Assembly (NCBI GenBank): GCA_045594645.1 | Contig: JAZNYY010000019.1 | Coordinates: 1 to 30,100, forward strand | DNA length: 30,100 nt | Origin: Fimenecus sp045594645 | Lineage (GTDB): Bacteria; Bacillota; Clostridia; Oscillospirales; Acutalibacteraceae | Reading direction: 5' to 3' | Shown: in pieces, positions 6,683-13,857 of the stretch | Layout of the letters: every line of letters starts with the position of its first letter | Position numbering within the stretch: the first letter of the stretch is position 1 | Position numbers and translations under genes: made by a program | The notes under the pieces: generated by a model | What the model saw: only the letters and a program-made list of their open reading frames with translations | The model's database searches: none | What the model was told of the DNA's origin: nothing

Positions 6683-7396
6683 GTGATTAACATAATTTAC
6701 GGTTATTGCAGAGTCAGTACAAAACATCAACGAATAACACGACAGGTCACTAATATTACAGAACTATATCCTGAAGCTACACTTATAAAAGAGTTTTACA
6801 CAGGAACAACTCAAAATCGACCTTTATGGGACAAACTTATGAAACAAATTAGTTTTGGTGACACCATTGTCTTTGATAGTGTGTCAAGAATGTCTCGTAA
6901 TGCCGACGAAGGATTCAAAGACTATAAAACACTATATGAATCTGGAATTAACTTAATCTTTCTTAACGAACCTCTTATTAACACATCAATATTTAATTCA
7001 ACTAAAACCAATCTTTTAGAAATTTCAGTTCAAACCGGTAATACTGCAATCGACGATTATTTCACCGGTAACATTAATCTTATAAACAATCTACTTATGG
7101 CACTTGCTGAAGAACAAATAAAATCTGCCTTCCTTCAATCAGAAAAAGAAGTTACAGATTTACATACAAGAATTAGTCAGGGTATGAGGGAAAGTAAAAA
7201 GAACGGAAAAAAGATAGGGTTACAAAAAGGAACTATATTAACAACCGAAAAATCTATTAAATGTAAAGAGATAATAAAAAAGCATGCCCTCGAATTCGGA
7301 GGCACACTTAGTGATAAGGAGGTAATGACACTTTGTAAAATATCTAGAAATTCTTACTATAAGTATAAGAAAGAATTAAAGTTACATATTTCCTAA
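6683..7396 (+). CDS. Serine recombinase (resolvase/invertase family)
   Basis: The 237-aa protein has an N-terminal resolvase domain: IYGYCRVSTKHQ (catalytic Ser12 with Arg10), a conserved FYTGTTQNRP loop, and GDTIVFDSVSRMSRNADEG (catalytic arginines near 70). A long dimerisation helix follows (about 120-170) and a C-terminal helix-turn-helix ends in LCKISRNSYYKYKKEL. The size fits small resolvases/invertases, not large serine integrases. It starts with GTG at 6683; AAAAGG lies only 2-3 bases upstream, which is tight. Its job could be dimer resolution of the circular element or a DNA inversion. It converges with the repressor gene, 4 bp apart. The recombination site is probably the repeat region at 6570-6674. 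Confidence 0.85.
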   Translation: MINIIYGYCRVSTKHQRITRQVTNITELYPEATLIKEFYTGTTQNRPLWDKLMKQISFGDTIVFDSVSRMSRNADEGFKDYKTLYESGINLIFLNEPLINTSIFNSTKTNLLEISVQTGNTAIDDYFTGNINLINNLLMALAEEQIKSAFLQSEKEVTDLHTRISQGMRESKKNGKKIGLQKGTILTTEKSIKCKEIIKKHALEFGGTLSDKEVMTLCKISRNSYYKYKKELKLHIS

Positions 7397-7400
7397 TATA

Positions 7401-7694
7401 TTAATCCTTGTTACCTAAATCTTCAAGAAACGCAAGTAACAGTTTCTGTTGTTTAGGTGAGAGATTAGAAAAAGCTGAAGATATTTCATCTATTTCAGAT
7501 TTTTCTTCAAAGAAGTCTTTTAACGAGATACTCATAGCATCACACAAAAGTTGTAAATGACCAACTGTAATATCAGCTTGTCCTAATTCAACCCTACGAA
7601 GATGGGTTTGTGAAACACCAGCTCTCTCAGCGAGACCATTTTGTGTGTATCCACATTGTTTTCTCAAGCTGATTAGTCTTTTACTAATGTCCAT
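7401..7694 (-). CDS. XRE/Cro-CI-type transcriptional repressor
   Basis: A 97-aa protein with an HTH_3 domain over residues 6-62, including the helix-turn-helix TQNGLAERAGVSQTHLRRVE, and a short C-terminal tail (SPKQQKLLLAFLEDL) for dimerisation. There is no peptidase domain, so it is not a self-cleaving LexA/CI type. GGAGG is 8 bases before the ATG at 7694. It is divergent from the 328-aa gene, and identical CTTATAAG palindromes flank the intergenic region, one inside the divergent promoter. It is therefore the likely master repressor of the rightward operon and of itself. Confidence 0.88.
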   Translation of the reverse strand: MDISKRLISLRKQCGYTQNGLAERAGVSQTHLRRVELGQADITVGHLQLLCDAMSISLKDFFEEKSEIDEISSAFSNLSPKQQKLLLAFLEDLGNKD

Positions 7695-7714
7695 ATAGTA
7701 CCTCCTAACTTAGT

Positions 7715-7794
7715 CTTATAAGAATATGTTAGCACACTTTTTATTAATTAGTCATTTTTATAAGGTTGACAAACTAGTCTTATAAGGATATAAT
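7715..7794 (+). promoter_or_regulatory. Consensus promoter with embedded operators
   Basis: TTGACA (7766-7771) and TATAAT (7789-7794) are separated by exactly 17 bp. The spacer contains TAGTCTTATAAGGAT, and the same TAGTCTTATAAG occurs at 7711-7722 close to the repressor start. A degenerate third copy (TAGTCATTTTTATAAGG) lies at 7749-7765. The palindrome CTTATAAG (7715-7722 and 7779-7786) is the probable repressor operator. A perfect promoter occluded by an operator implies strong derepression. Confidence 0.8.
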
Positions 7795-7865
7795 ATTTTA
7801 TATAAACAAGTAAGTAGGGAATAAATGGTGCTTGTTTATAAAAAATCGAAAAAGGAGATTTTATA

Positions 7866-8852
7866 GTGGACAAAGAGAAGGTTAAAAATTTTTTAAGGGA
7901 CAACAACAAACCGTTAATTGTAGTTGTCGGAGGTCTAATTTTATCAGTGATTTTATCATCAACTGATGTAACATTTTTGCAATTTCTTGCACCTTTGATG
8001 CAAATTGGATGCGTTGTGTATGCAGTTCTTTTTTACCGAGCAAAAAATAAAAAGTACGAAGAATTAAAAAAAGCAAAAGAAGCTCAACTCAAGGAAGAAG
8101 AAGCAGCAGCGATTAACGATTTTAAAAATATACTTGACGCAACTGTGAATAACATCCTTACAGTAATATTAGAGGAACCAACTACAACAAATTTCGAAAA
8201 AGGTCTTGAACATGCAATTAAAAACTCTGCAGTATCTTTAAAAGTAGAAGATGTTTTGCCTCTAGCACAAGAAATATTAGTAACTCGCATTGCAAAAAAC
8301 AGTGACGATGATGTTGCAACAAGCGTTCTAGTAAATTATTTCAAGGAAGCTATGAAGGAGAAGTTGTTTGACACTTATATGCCTATGGCGATATTTGATG
8401 AAAGTTCGAAAGAACACGGCATTTACTCAAACGAACTTTTTAATGAAAAAAAGATTTCTTTTGTCAAAACATTATATGGTTTTGCCATACGTGCATGGAA
8501 TTATTCAAATTGGTTGCACAATCCAGCGGATTATGTACTAGTAAATAATGAGATGCTTGAAAATTTAGTTACAACTAACCACGTAATTGAATCCTATTGC
8601 AAAAGCAATCCTTTTGAAGTTGAAGAAAAACAAAAAGAATGGATTAAGGATATAAAAGAAGTAGCATATCAAGCAACTTCAACAAGAAGGTTAAAAATAA
8701 ATTTAGAAAGCAATGAAGAATTGCTTGATAAGTTGTGTTATTGTGGATATTTTTTGCTTTGTAATAACGATGGGGAAGAGTTAGAAAATATTGCAGCCGA
8801 CATTCTTGAAGCAACCAAAACATATTATGAATACATACGTAGCAGAACATAA
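7866..8852 (+). CDS. Membrane-anchored protein of unknown function, first gene of repressor-controlled operon
   Basis: A 328-aa protein that I do not recognise. Residues about 15-57 hold two adjacent hydrophobic segments (PLIVVVGGLILSVILSS and LQFLAPLMQIGCVVYAVLFY). A charged coiled-coil linker follows (KKYEELKKAKEAQLKEEEAA), then a soluble, mainly helical domain of about 240 residues with no obvious catalytic motif. It probably sits in the membrane as a hairpin with the large domain in the cytoplasm. The start is GTG at 7866 with AAAGGAG about 9 bases upstream. It is transcribed from the operator-bearing promoter about 65 bp upstream and is followed by a series of very small genes. Confidence 0.75.
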   Translation: MDKEKVKNFLRDNNKPLIVVVGGLILSVILSSTDVTFLQFLAPLMQIGCVVYAVLFYRAKNKKYEELKKAKEAQLKEEEAAAINDFKNILDATVNNILTVILEEPTTTNFEKGLEHAIKNSAVSLKVEDVLPLAQEILVTRIAKNSDDDVATSVLVNYFKEAMKEKLFDTYMPMAIFDESSKEHGIYSNELFNEKKISFVKTLYGFAIRAWNYSNWLHNPADYVLVNNEMLENLVTTNHVIESYCKSNPFEVEEKQKEWIKDIKEVAYQATSTRRLKINLESNEELLDKLCYCGYFLLCNNDGEELENIAADILEATKTYYEYIRSRT

Positions 8853-8867
8853 TTTAGGAGGATAAAT

Positions 8868-9038
8868 ATGAATACTTATGAATGCGTTGCTCATAGTGGC
8901 AATACAGGAAAAGAAATTGTTATTGTTGTTAGAGCACATAGCCCTTCAGATGCTAGAATGGAGGCTTTGAACCAGGCTAGACAACAGTTTGGTAGCGGAG
9001 CTGGAGCTGTTACCATTGTTAGTGTTAAGGAAAGATAA
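8868..9038 (+). CDS. Small protein of unknown function (56 aa)
   Basis: This short frame (MNTYECVAHSGNTGKEIVIV...VTIVSVKER) has a very strong ribosome binding site, TAGGAGGAT, 5 bases before its ATG, and starts 15 bp after the 328-aa gene. The predicted pattern is strand-helix-strand, with the central segment AHSPSDARMEALNQARQQFG. The next gene shows a similar pattern, so the two may be distant paralogues with a DpnD/PcfM-like small fold; that comparison is by eye only. The spacing and ribosome binding site support real translation. Confidence 0.7.
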   Translation: MNTYECVAHSGNTGKEIVIVVRAHSPSDARMEALNQARQQFGSGAGAVTIVSVKER

Positions 9039-9122
9039 CGGAACATACTTTAGCTGGAAAAAGATATGTTTTTAGTTAATTATGCAAAAATAGGCAAATA
9101 AATCATAGAAAGGCGAATTGTC

Positions 9123-9317
9123 ATGAGCTATAACGGTGGTTACTATGGTCCGCTTGAAACCTGGAAAGTTGTTTACTATCCAAAAGAAATTGACAATGGT
9201 AGAATGGGTGTTGCCTTGGTCGAAGCTGATTGCAGACATCAAGCTATCTATAACTTCCAGCAAGAATATGCGGGTCAGTATAGAACAGTTTATAAGTGTG
9301 AAAAGCTTATAAAATAA
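9123..9317 (+). CDS. Small protein of unknown function (64 aa)
   Basis: A 64-aa protein (MSYNGGYYGPLETWKVVYYP...). Its C-terminal half, ALVEADCRHQAIYNFQQEYAG then YRTVYKCEKLIK, repeats the strand-helix-strand layout of the 56-aa protein upstream. AAAGGCG precedes the ATG by about 7 bases. It is a member of the rightward small-protein operon. No motif allows a function to be given. Confidence 0.65.
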   Translation: MSYNGGYYGPLETWKVVYYPKEIDNGRMGVALVEADCRHQAIYNFQQEYAGQYRTVYKCEKLIK

Positions 9318-9365
9318 TAGAATTATATTCTATTAAAATATTAAAATAAAAGGAAGGGTATTATT

Positions 9366-9587
9366 ATGTCATGGTCAGTAAATAAAAATCAAAAATGTTG
9401 TGCAACTTGTGCCAATTGGTCCGGGCCTAGAACGGTCAATTCGTTTGGTGACACAGTAACAACAGAAGGAATGTATAAACCAACAGGAAAATGTTATATT
9501 GATGCAAGGATGGGTGGTTTTACCGATGGCCCAAGTGCAGATTGGTGTTGTGGTAGCAAATATACCAAATGGCCAGCGTTAAAGTAA
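9366..9587 (+). CDS. Small cysteine-rich protein, possible zinc-binding (73 aa)
   Basis: The 73-aa protein carries CCATCANWSGPR at residues 12-23, GKCY near 42, and DWCCGSKYTKW near 59-69. The arrangement CxxC...C...CC suggests a metal site, probably zinc. Conserved-looking tryptophans flank the cysteines. There is no signal peptide. AAGGAAGGG precedes the ATG, 48 bp after the preceding gene. I do not recognise a named family. Confidence 0.68.
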   Translation: MSWSVNKNQKCCATCANWSGPRTVNSFGDTVTTEGMYKPTGKCYIDARMGGFTDGPSADWCCGSKYTKWPALK

Positions 9588-9636
9588 TTAAAAAGCACTA
9601 AATTAATATGTATAAGCACTTATATGGAGTAAAAAT

Positions 9637-10146
9637 ATGAGTTACAGAATCTTTATAAAAACAGATAGCTGTTTTGACATTGGTGTCGGTACTTTTGAAG
9701 ATTTTGCTGACGCTAAAACTCAAGTTGAAAAAATGATAGTTGAATTGTTTTACAACTTGAATGATAGAGATGTCTTTGGTAAGTGGGATAATTTTAAAAA
9801 ATCGCTTCCTAATTGCATATCTCGACTTATTGAAAATTTTGAAACTGAAGGTTGTGCCTGTGTGGATTTTCTTGATGAAGGTAATACAGACAACTATCAT
9901 TATGTTGTTACAGACAGCAGGTTTGAAATCAATGAAACTCGAGATTGTGGATTTGTTCCTGATTATTCATTGGAAACAAACATGCTGAATATGCCAGATG
10001 GTGACACCATGGAAACTTATTACTTCAGGATATGGTCATCTTTGGGAGACACTGATGAAGGACTGACAATTGGTATGGAACAACAATTCGAAGGCGAACT
10101 TCTTGATTTAGAAGACATAGAGCCTCTTGATTTGGAAGACTTATAA
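9637..10146 (+). CDS. Acidic protein of unknown function (169 aa)
   Basis: The 169-aa protein is strongly acidic, most of all in its tail (GELLDLEDIEPLDLEDL). The start (MSYRIFIKTDSCFDIGVGTF) looks like a beta-alpha-beta fold. GGAG is 8 bases before the ATG. It is the last gene before the 16-bp-stem terminator at 10183-10219, closing the repressor-controlled operon. High acidity with a DNA-mimic-like repeat (LDLED twice) is seen in some anti-restriction and anti-defence proteins, but that is a guess. Confidence 0.68.
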   Translation: MSYRIFIKTDSCFDIGVGTFEDFADAKTQVEKMIVELFYNLNDRDVFGKWDNFKKSLPNCISRLIENFETEGCACVDFLDEGNTDNYHYVVTDSRFEINETRDCGFVPDYSLETNMLNMPDGDTMETYYFRIWSSLGDTDEGLTIGMEQQFEGELLDLEDIEPLDLEDL

Positions 10147-10182
10147 TGCTTTTAATTTGATTTATGTAACTACCAATCAAAA

Positions 10183-10219
10183 ATGAAAACAGCAGCAGAT
10201 TTTCTGCTGCTGTTTTCAT
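10183..10219 (+). terminator. Terminator with 16-bp perfect stem
   Basis: ATGAAAACAGCAGCAG (10183-10198) pairs perfectly with CTGCTGCTGTTTTCAT (10204-10219) around ATTTT. The stem's own TTTT serves as a short U tract. It lies 37 bp after the acidic-protein gene. Confidence 0.75.
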
Positions 10220-10263
10220 AGTTGCTTATAAATGATATATGAGGCAAAGAAAGGAAAAAACAA

Positions 10264-10695
10264 ATGGGAATTGAAAAAATAAACAATATAATTAGTCAAT
10301 GGGAAGAAATGACTCATACTGTTTTTGAATTAAAAAATTTCTCACTTGAAGATATGCAGACTCTGTTAAAAGAAACCTATTTCATTTTAACTACATATCA
10401 TAAAGACAGTTTAATTCCGAAAGAAATCAGTAAATTATTTTTAGAAATAGAGGACTTTCTTTATTTTTCGTCACTCATGGAAGAAAAGGAAAACGGTCTT
10501 GGATTTTATCATTGGCAGGAACTTTTTCACCTAGTAAAAACATTGGAAAAAGGTTTCTTTGAAGGAAAATATAGTTGTGATTATCCAAAGTTAATAATAA
10601 CCGATGTAGTAGATAATGACTTGTTAATAGATTTAGAATCAGACCGCCTTGAAAGTTATATTATTGCCTTTAACGAATTAAAAAGCATGGAATAA
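10264..10695 (+). CDS. Hypothetical protein (143 aa)
   Basis: A 143-aa, probably all-helical, acidic soluble protein (MGIEKINNIISQWEEMTH...). I see no membrane segment, signal peptide or catalytic motif, and do not recognise the family. AAAGGA lies about 8 bases before the ATG. It starts 45 bp after the strong terminator, so it either has its own promoter or depends on read-through. The 180 bp after it hold an unattached coding-like remnant. Confidence 0.6.
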   Translation: MGIEKINNIISQWEEMTHTVFELKNFSLEDMQTLLKETYFILTTYHKDSLIPKEISKLFLEIEDFLYFSSLMEEKENGLGFYHWQELFHLVKTLEKGFFEGKYSCDYPKLIITDVVDNDLLIDLESDRLESYIIAFNELKSME

Positions 10696-10745
10696 TTATA
10701 CGTCTTATATAACTAAATACTATTATCATATGATTGTGATGATAG

Positions 10746-10853
10746 TCTTATGAAAACAAAGGTGAATATGAACATGCTCTTCGAAAACTGAAAATTTTTG
10801 AAGCCAAAAACAATGAACTAATAATTGACTTTGATACAAATATTTTTGCATAA
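10746..10853 (+). pseudogene. Possible coding remnant without start codon
   Basis: An open frame of 35 codons (Y-E-N-K-G-E-Y-E-H-A-L-R-K-L... to D-F-D-T-N-I-F-A) runs from a stop at 10743 to TAA at 10851. It has protein-like composition but no ATG, GTG or TTG with a ribosome binding site. It may be the tail of a decayed small gene; chance is not excluded. The rest of 10696-10875 shows nothing else. Confidence 0.25.
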
Positions 10854-10876
10854 ATAAGTTTCATTCTTTAACAACA

Positions 10877-10917
10877 AAAAACAGCCTTCCCGCTTATATA
10901 GAAGAAAGACTGTTTTT
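10877..10917. terminator. Bidirectional terminator between convergent genes
   Basis: AAAAACAG (10877-10884) pairs with CTGTTTTT (10910-10917), with an inner imperfect CTTC/GAAG helix. It lies between the rightward 143-aa gene and the leftward TOPRIM-like gene, which ends at 10954. Confidence 0.7.
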
Positions 10918-10953
10918 GCTATTTAAAGAATCATTTTGTAATTGTTTTAAGAT

Positions 10954-11457
10954 TTATAATTTGATTTTTCTCGATAGGTTTGGTATTTCGTGGTATGGAG
11001 CTTCAGGTTCCTTACTCCAAAAAACATCAATATTAAATCCATGTTCCTTTAATTTTTTATCTGCATTATTAACCCTTATAAAATCATTTTTGAATTCGGT
11101 TTTTGATTTGCTATTCAATAGTTCTGTTATATTTTTTATATTACAACTACGAACTAATTCCTCTTCTAAATTATGAACTTGAGGTATTGTTACTATTTCA
11201 GAAACTGAAGAACATGACTGCAATATGTTCAAATTCTCTTTTAGGACATCCACTCTGTTTGTATCTGTATCAAACACCAAAACAACCATCGTGTTAGGCT
11301 TAATAGTCCTAAGGCGTGCATATGTGATTTTTTGTTCAACAACATTAATCTTTTGTACTTTTCCGGGTTTAATAACGCCTAACTGACTTTTTAAGACCTC
11401 AATAAGTTTACACTCATCTTCACCTTCAACATAATAAAGTATATATTTGTTTCTCAT
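10954..11457 (-). CDS. Small TOPRIM-like nuclease partner of the upstream ATPase
   Basis: The 167-aa protein has a compact TOPRIM-like pattern. The N-terminal strand ends in VEGEDE (residues 10-15, candidate catalytic Glu11), and a second strand, MVVLVFDTDT, gives the D63-x-D65 pair; HNLEEELVR (95-103) follows. TOPRIM folds in OLD-family nucleases and in AriB of PARIS use such acidic residues for metal-dependent nucleic acid cleavage. The start is ATG at 11457, with GGAGG 8 bases upstream; a TTG further up is not needed. It lies 17 bp downstream of the ATPase gene, as expected for a two-component operon. RloB-like proteins are an alternative family. Confidence 0.65.
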   Translation of the reverse strand: MRNKYILYYVEGEDECKLIEVLKSQLGVIKPGKVQKINVVEQKITYARLRTIKPNTMVVLVFDTDTNRVDVLKENLNILQSCSSVSEIVTIPQVHNLEEELVRSCNIKNITELLNSKSKTEFKNDFIRVNNADKKLKEHGFNIDVFWSKEPEAPYHEIPNLSRKIKL

Positions 11458-11474
11458 TTCACTGCCCTCCAAAA

Positions 11475-12587
11475 TTAAAGTTCAGCAATTTCGTAAATAA
11501 GATCTACGGAAGGAGCACATGAGAACAAATCATTATCTACCGCATTTTTTAATGAATCCGTACTTCTTTTTAATAGAGACGAAGCTTCAACACATGAAAT
11601 TACACATTCATCGCCAAGAATTTTTTTACATAAAAATGTAAATGAGTGCTTTGGCAAATTCATATCCAAAATGTCGGTATTATGTGTTGTAAAAAACAAC
11701 TGATCGTTTGGCTTGATATAGTCGATCATTAATGAAAGAATTGCCTTTTCAACATCGCTATGAATATAGGTGAATTTTTCATCGCAATAATAAAAAGTAT
11801 ACTTACCCTGCAAAAGTGAAGAAATAATAGGTGCAACTTCTACACCCGCTTTGGTTCCGCTAGATAACAAATTGGTTTTAAAAAGTTCCCCGTCCTGAAG
11901 CACAACAGCTTTATCCTTAAAACGAATAACATACGAATTTTTCACATCTCTCGACAACTCAACTGATAAAATCGCTGGATCTAGAGATTTCAAAATATTT
12001 GAAAGTACTGATAAAAACTTTTCATCATTTTTAGGGAAGCGTAAAACACGTCCTATATCTCTAGGATATTCAAAAATCCAATCTAGTGGTCCCATCTTTT
12101 CTAATTCATCTATATAATTAACGTCAGGAACATATTTTTTTGATTCAATTTTTTTGACACAAGATTCATAACTATCTTTAGAAAGAATACTTTCCTGACG
12201 AATTTCTACACTTATATCATCAGGTGTATAATCTTCATCCTTGCAAGAGTTAATCTTACATTTAACTCTATATAATACATTTTCATCAGATGCTAAATCT
12301 ATGATAAATGAGGCGTCCTTGTTTTTGTCACAAATAGCATCAGTAATTATGCTGTGATCTTTTTTATGAATAAAATTAAAAATATCCATCAATATTTTTC
12401 CAAATGAAGTTTTACCAGATGCATTTGCGCCCATAATAATATTCACTTTTTTATAACGAAAATTAGGACGGTTTTGTAAATGTTCTTCCTTAATACAAGA
12501 ACCAACAATTTTTTTGGGATAAGTTAGATTCATATTAAAATTCTTAAAAGCATAGAAATTGTCTAGAGTTACGTTTAAAACAACCAT
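11475..12587 (-). CDS. AAA/ABC-type ATPase (OLD/AriA/RloA-like), putative defence
   Basis: The 370-aa protein has an SMC/ABC-type nucleotide-binding fold. The Walker A is GANASGKTS (53-61), preceded by the typical opening LDNFYAFKNFNMNL. A signature-like LLSSGTKAGVEVAP lies at 240-253, the Walker B is YTFYYCDE (263-270), and the switch histidine is in FTTHNTDIL (299-307). The insertion between Walker A and the signature is short, without a long coiled coil. It matches the AAA_15/AAA_21-type ATPases found in OLD, PARIS (AriA) and RloA systems, where they sense phage and control a TOPRIM nuclease. The start is ATG at 12587 with AGGAGG 6-7 bases upstream. The TOPRIM-like gene follows in the same operon. 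Confidence 0.75.
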   Translation of the reverse strand: MVVLNVTLDNFYAFKNFNMNLTYPKKIVGSCIKEEHLQNRPNFRYKKVNIIMGANASGKTSFGKILMDIFNFIHKKDHSIITDAICDKNKDASFIIDLASDENVLYRVKCKINSCKDEDYTPDDISVEIRQESILSKDSYESCVKKIESKKYVPDVNYIDELEKMGPLDWIFEYPRDIGRVLRFPKNDEKFLSVLSNILKSLDPAILSVELSRDVKNSYVIRFKDKAVVLQDGELFKTNLLSSGTKAGVEVAPIISSLLQGKYTFYYCDEKFTYIHSDVEKAILSLMIDYIKPNDQLFFTTHNTDILDMNLPKHSFTFLCKKILGDECVISCVEASSLLKRSTDSLKNAVDNDLFSCAPSVDLIYEIAEL

Positions 12588-12720
12588 TTTAGTCCTCCTG
12601 GTATTTATTTGTTCGCGTTTCACGAAGTAATCTCCCCTTGTTATTCTAGCACATGAATTTCAAAAAATCAATATTTTTTTAATTATATGAGTAAAAATGT
12701 ATCAACGAATTTTAGTTTTG

Positions 12721-12738
12721 ACTGTCAAAAAAGACAGT
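12721..12738. promoter_or_regulatory. Short dyad upstream of the ATPase operon
   Basis: ACTGTC (12721-12726) and GACAGT (12733-12738) flank A6, and minus-strand TTGACA (12728-12723) overlaps it. No convincing -10 box sits at the right distance. It is a possible operator or the -35 region of the leftward defence operon. The rest of 12588-12795 is AT-rich with no gene. Confidence 0.35.
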
Positions 12739-12795
12739 TCATATTATATATATTATTTCAAATAATAGTTTATCCGCAAAAAACATTGTTAAACA

Positions 12796-13731
12796 TTATT
12801 TTATCTTAATTTGTGCTCTACGATAGAACTTTTCCAGAACGTTCGTTTCGTTAACTTCCTTTGCTACATCACTTACTAAAAGATGAATATAGTTTTGTGT
12901 AATATCTAAACTTGAATGTCCCAGCAGTTGAGAAAGAGAAACAACATTACCACCGTTTAAAATCCATTGTTTTGCAAACGTGTGTCTATACCTATGAATG
13001 CCCGTAGTTTCTACTCCACGTTTTTTGTTATAGTCATAAAGAATATGATAACAAGTGCTTTTAACTAACTGCTGACCAAACACATTACAAAATAAATAAT
13101 CATCCTGACTTTTATGTTGACGGTACTTTAAATACTCGGACAAAATATTTGTCATAGTCTGATTTAACGGAACGATAAGAGGTTTTCTATTCTTAGTAAC
13201 ATTCACATAAACTACTTTATTATCAAAATCAATATCTTTAATTTTAATATTCATTAAACTTCTTTGTCTTACACCTGTACTAAACAAGAAGTTCGTCATT
13301 ACCCAACACTGATATTCCATAAACTTACACTTTTTAATGTTGGGCTTTTTAAGTAACAACTGAAGTTCATTATCAGTATAAGTCTCTATGTGACTTTTAT
13401 CGACCTTTATTGACTTCATTTTAAAGTAGGGAATATAACCTTCATTCATCAGAAAATGCAATGTAGTAATGAAATCTCGCAAGTATGAGTTAATACTGAC
13501 ATCATTATTAAGTGTAGATTTCAAATGTAAAACATATCTCTTATATGCAGCTTCATCAATTTCTTCTATTGGTGTATCAGGGTCAAAGAATTTATAAAAC
13601 TGTGTGTAACTTTGTTTGTAATGATTGATAGTTCCCTGTCTTAAATTCCTCTGCTGACAGTATTCTAAATACTTGTTACAGCCTTCTTCAAAAGTTAGTG
13701 AATTTGTTGTTTTCATCTTCAATTTTTGCAT
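12796..13731 (-). CDS. int: Tyrosine recombinase / integrase of the element
   Basis: The 311-aa protein has an N-terminal SAM-like DNA-binding domain (about 10-105, LEYCQQRNLRQGTINHYKQS) and a catalytic domain with the full R-K-H-R-H-Y set: R155 (STGVRQRSL), a lysine near 180-183, H246 and R249 (HRYRHTFA), H272 (LLGHSSLDITQ) and the nucleophile Y281. The length is that of XerC/phage-type integrases without a long arm-binding domain. The start is ATG at 13731 with GAGG 9 bases upstream. It sits at the element edge beside the right attachment copy and presumably cuts within the 93-bp repeat. Upstream lie two dyads (13766-13797 and 13830-13857) and then the target gene running in the same direction, so it may receive host read-through. 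Confidence 0.92.
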   Translation of the reverse strand: MQKLKMKTTNSLTFEEGCNKYLEYCQQRNLRQGTINHYKQSYTQFYKFFDPDTPIEEIDEAAYKRYVLHLKSTLNNDVSINSYLRDFITTLHFLMNEGYIPYFKMKSIKVDKSHIETYTDNELQLLLKKPNIKKCKFMEYQCWVMTNFLFSTGVRQRSLMNIKIKDIDFDNKVVYVNVTKNRKPLIVPLNQTMTNILSEYLKYRQHKSQDDYLFCNVFGQQLVKSTCYHILYDYNKKRGVETTGIHRYRHTFAKQWILNGGNVVSLSQLLGHSSLDITQNYIHLLVSDVAKEVNETNVLEKFYRRAQIKIK

Positions 13732-13765
13732 TGTAAATACCTCGCATTTTAATAAAAAATATAGA

Positions 13766-13797
13766 CACATCACAGAGGAAACCTCCAAAATGATGTG
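13766..13797 (-). promoter_or_regulatory. Dyad upstream of integrase, candidate right arm site / attenuator
   Basis: CACATCA (13766-13772) pairs with TGATGTG (13791-13797), with an inner GAGG/CCTC helix (13775-13778, 13782-13785). On the minus strand CACATCATTTT...TTTCCT repeats the left-end sequence at 2989-3010. A delayed T run (TATATTTTTTATT) follows on the minus strand, so it might also act as a weak terminator or attenuator ahead of the integrase. Confidence 0.5.
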
Positions 13798-13829
13798 CCT
13801 AACTTTTTATTTATTAAAATTTATACAAT

Positions 13830-13857
13830 AAGATTTTTACAAAACTACAAAAATCTT
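13830..13857. repeat. Perfect inverted repeat inside the right element end
   Basis: AAGATTTTT (13830-13838) and AAAAATCTT (13849-13857) form a 9-bp perfect dyad with a 10-base spacer, 33 bp from the attachment copy. It may be a recombinase or accessory-protein site, or a weak AT-rich hairpin downstream of the GGGtGRT gene. Confidence 0.45.

Noticed and set aside
8644..8850. Minus-strand frame of 68 codons
   Set aside because: It is a shadow of the 328-aa membrane protein gene.
10183..10219. CAG/CTG triplet expansion
   Set aside because: The short CAG runs are simply the two arms of a perfect terminator hairpin.
10916..11297. Plus-strand frames of 86 and 64 codons
   Set aside because: They are opposite the TOPRIM-like gene, begin in the terminator region and have no supporting start signals.
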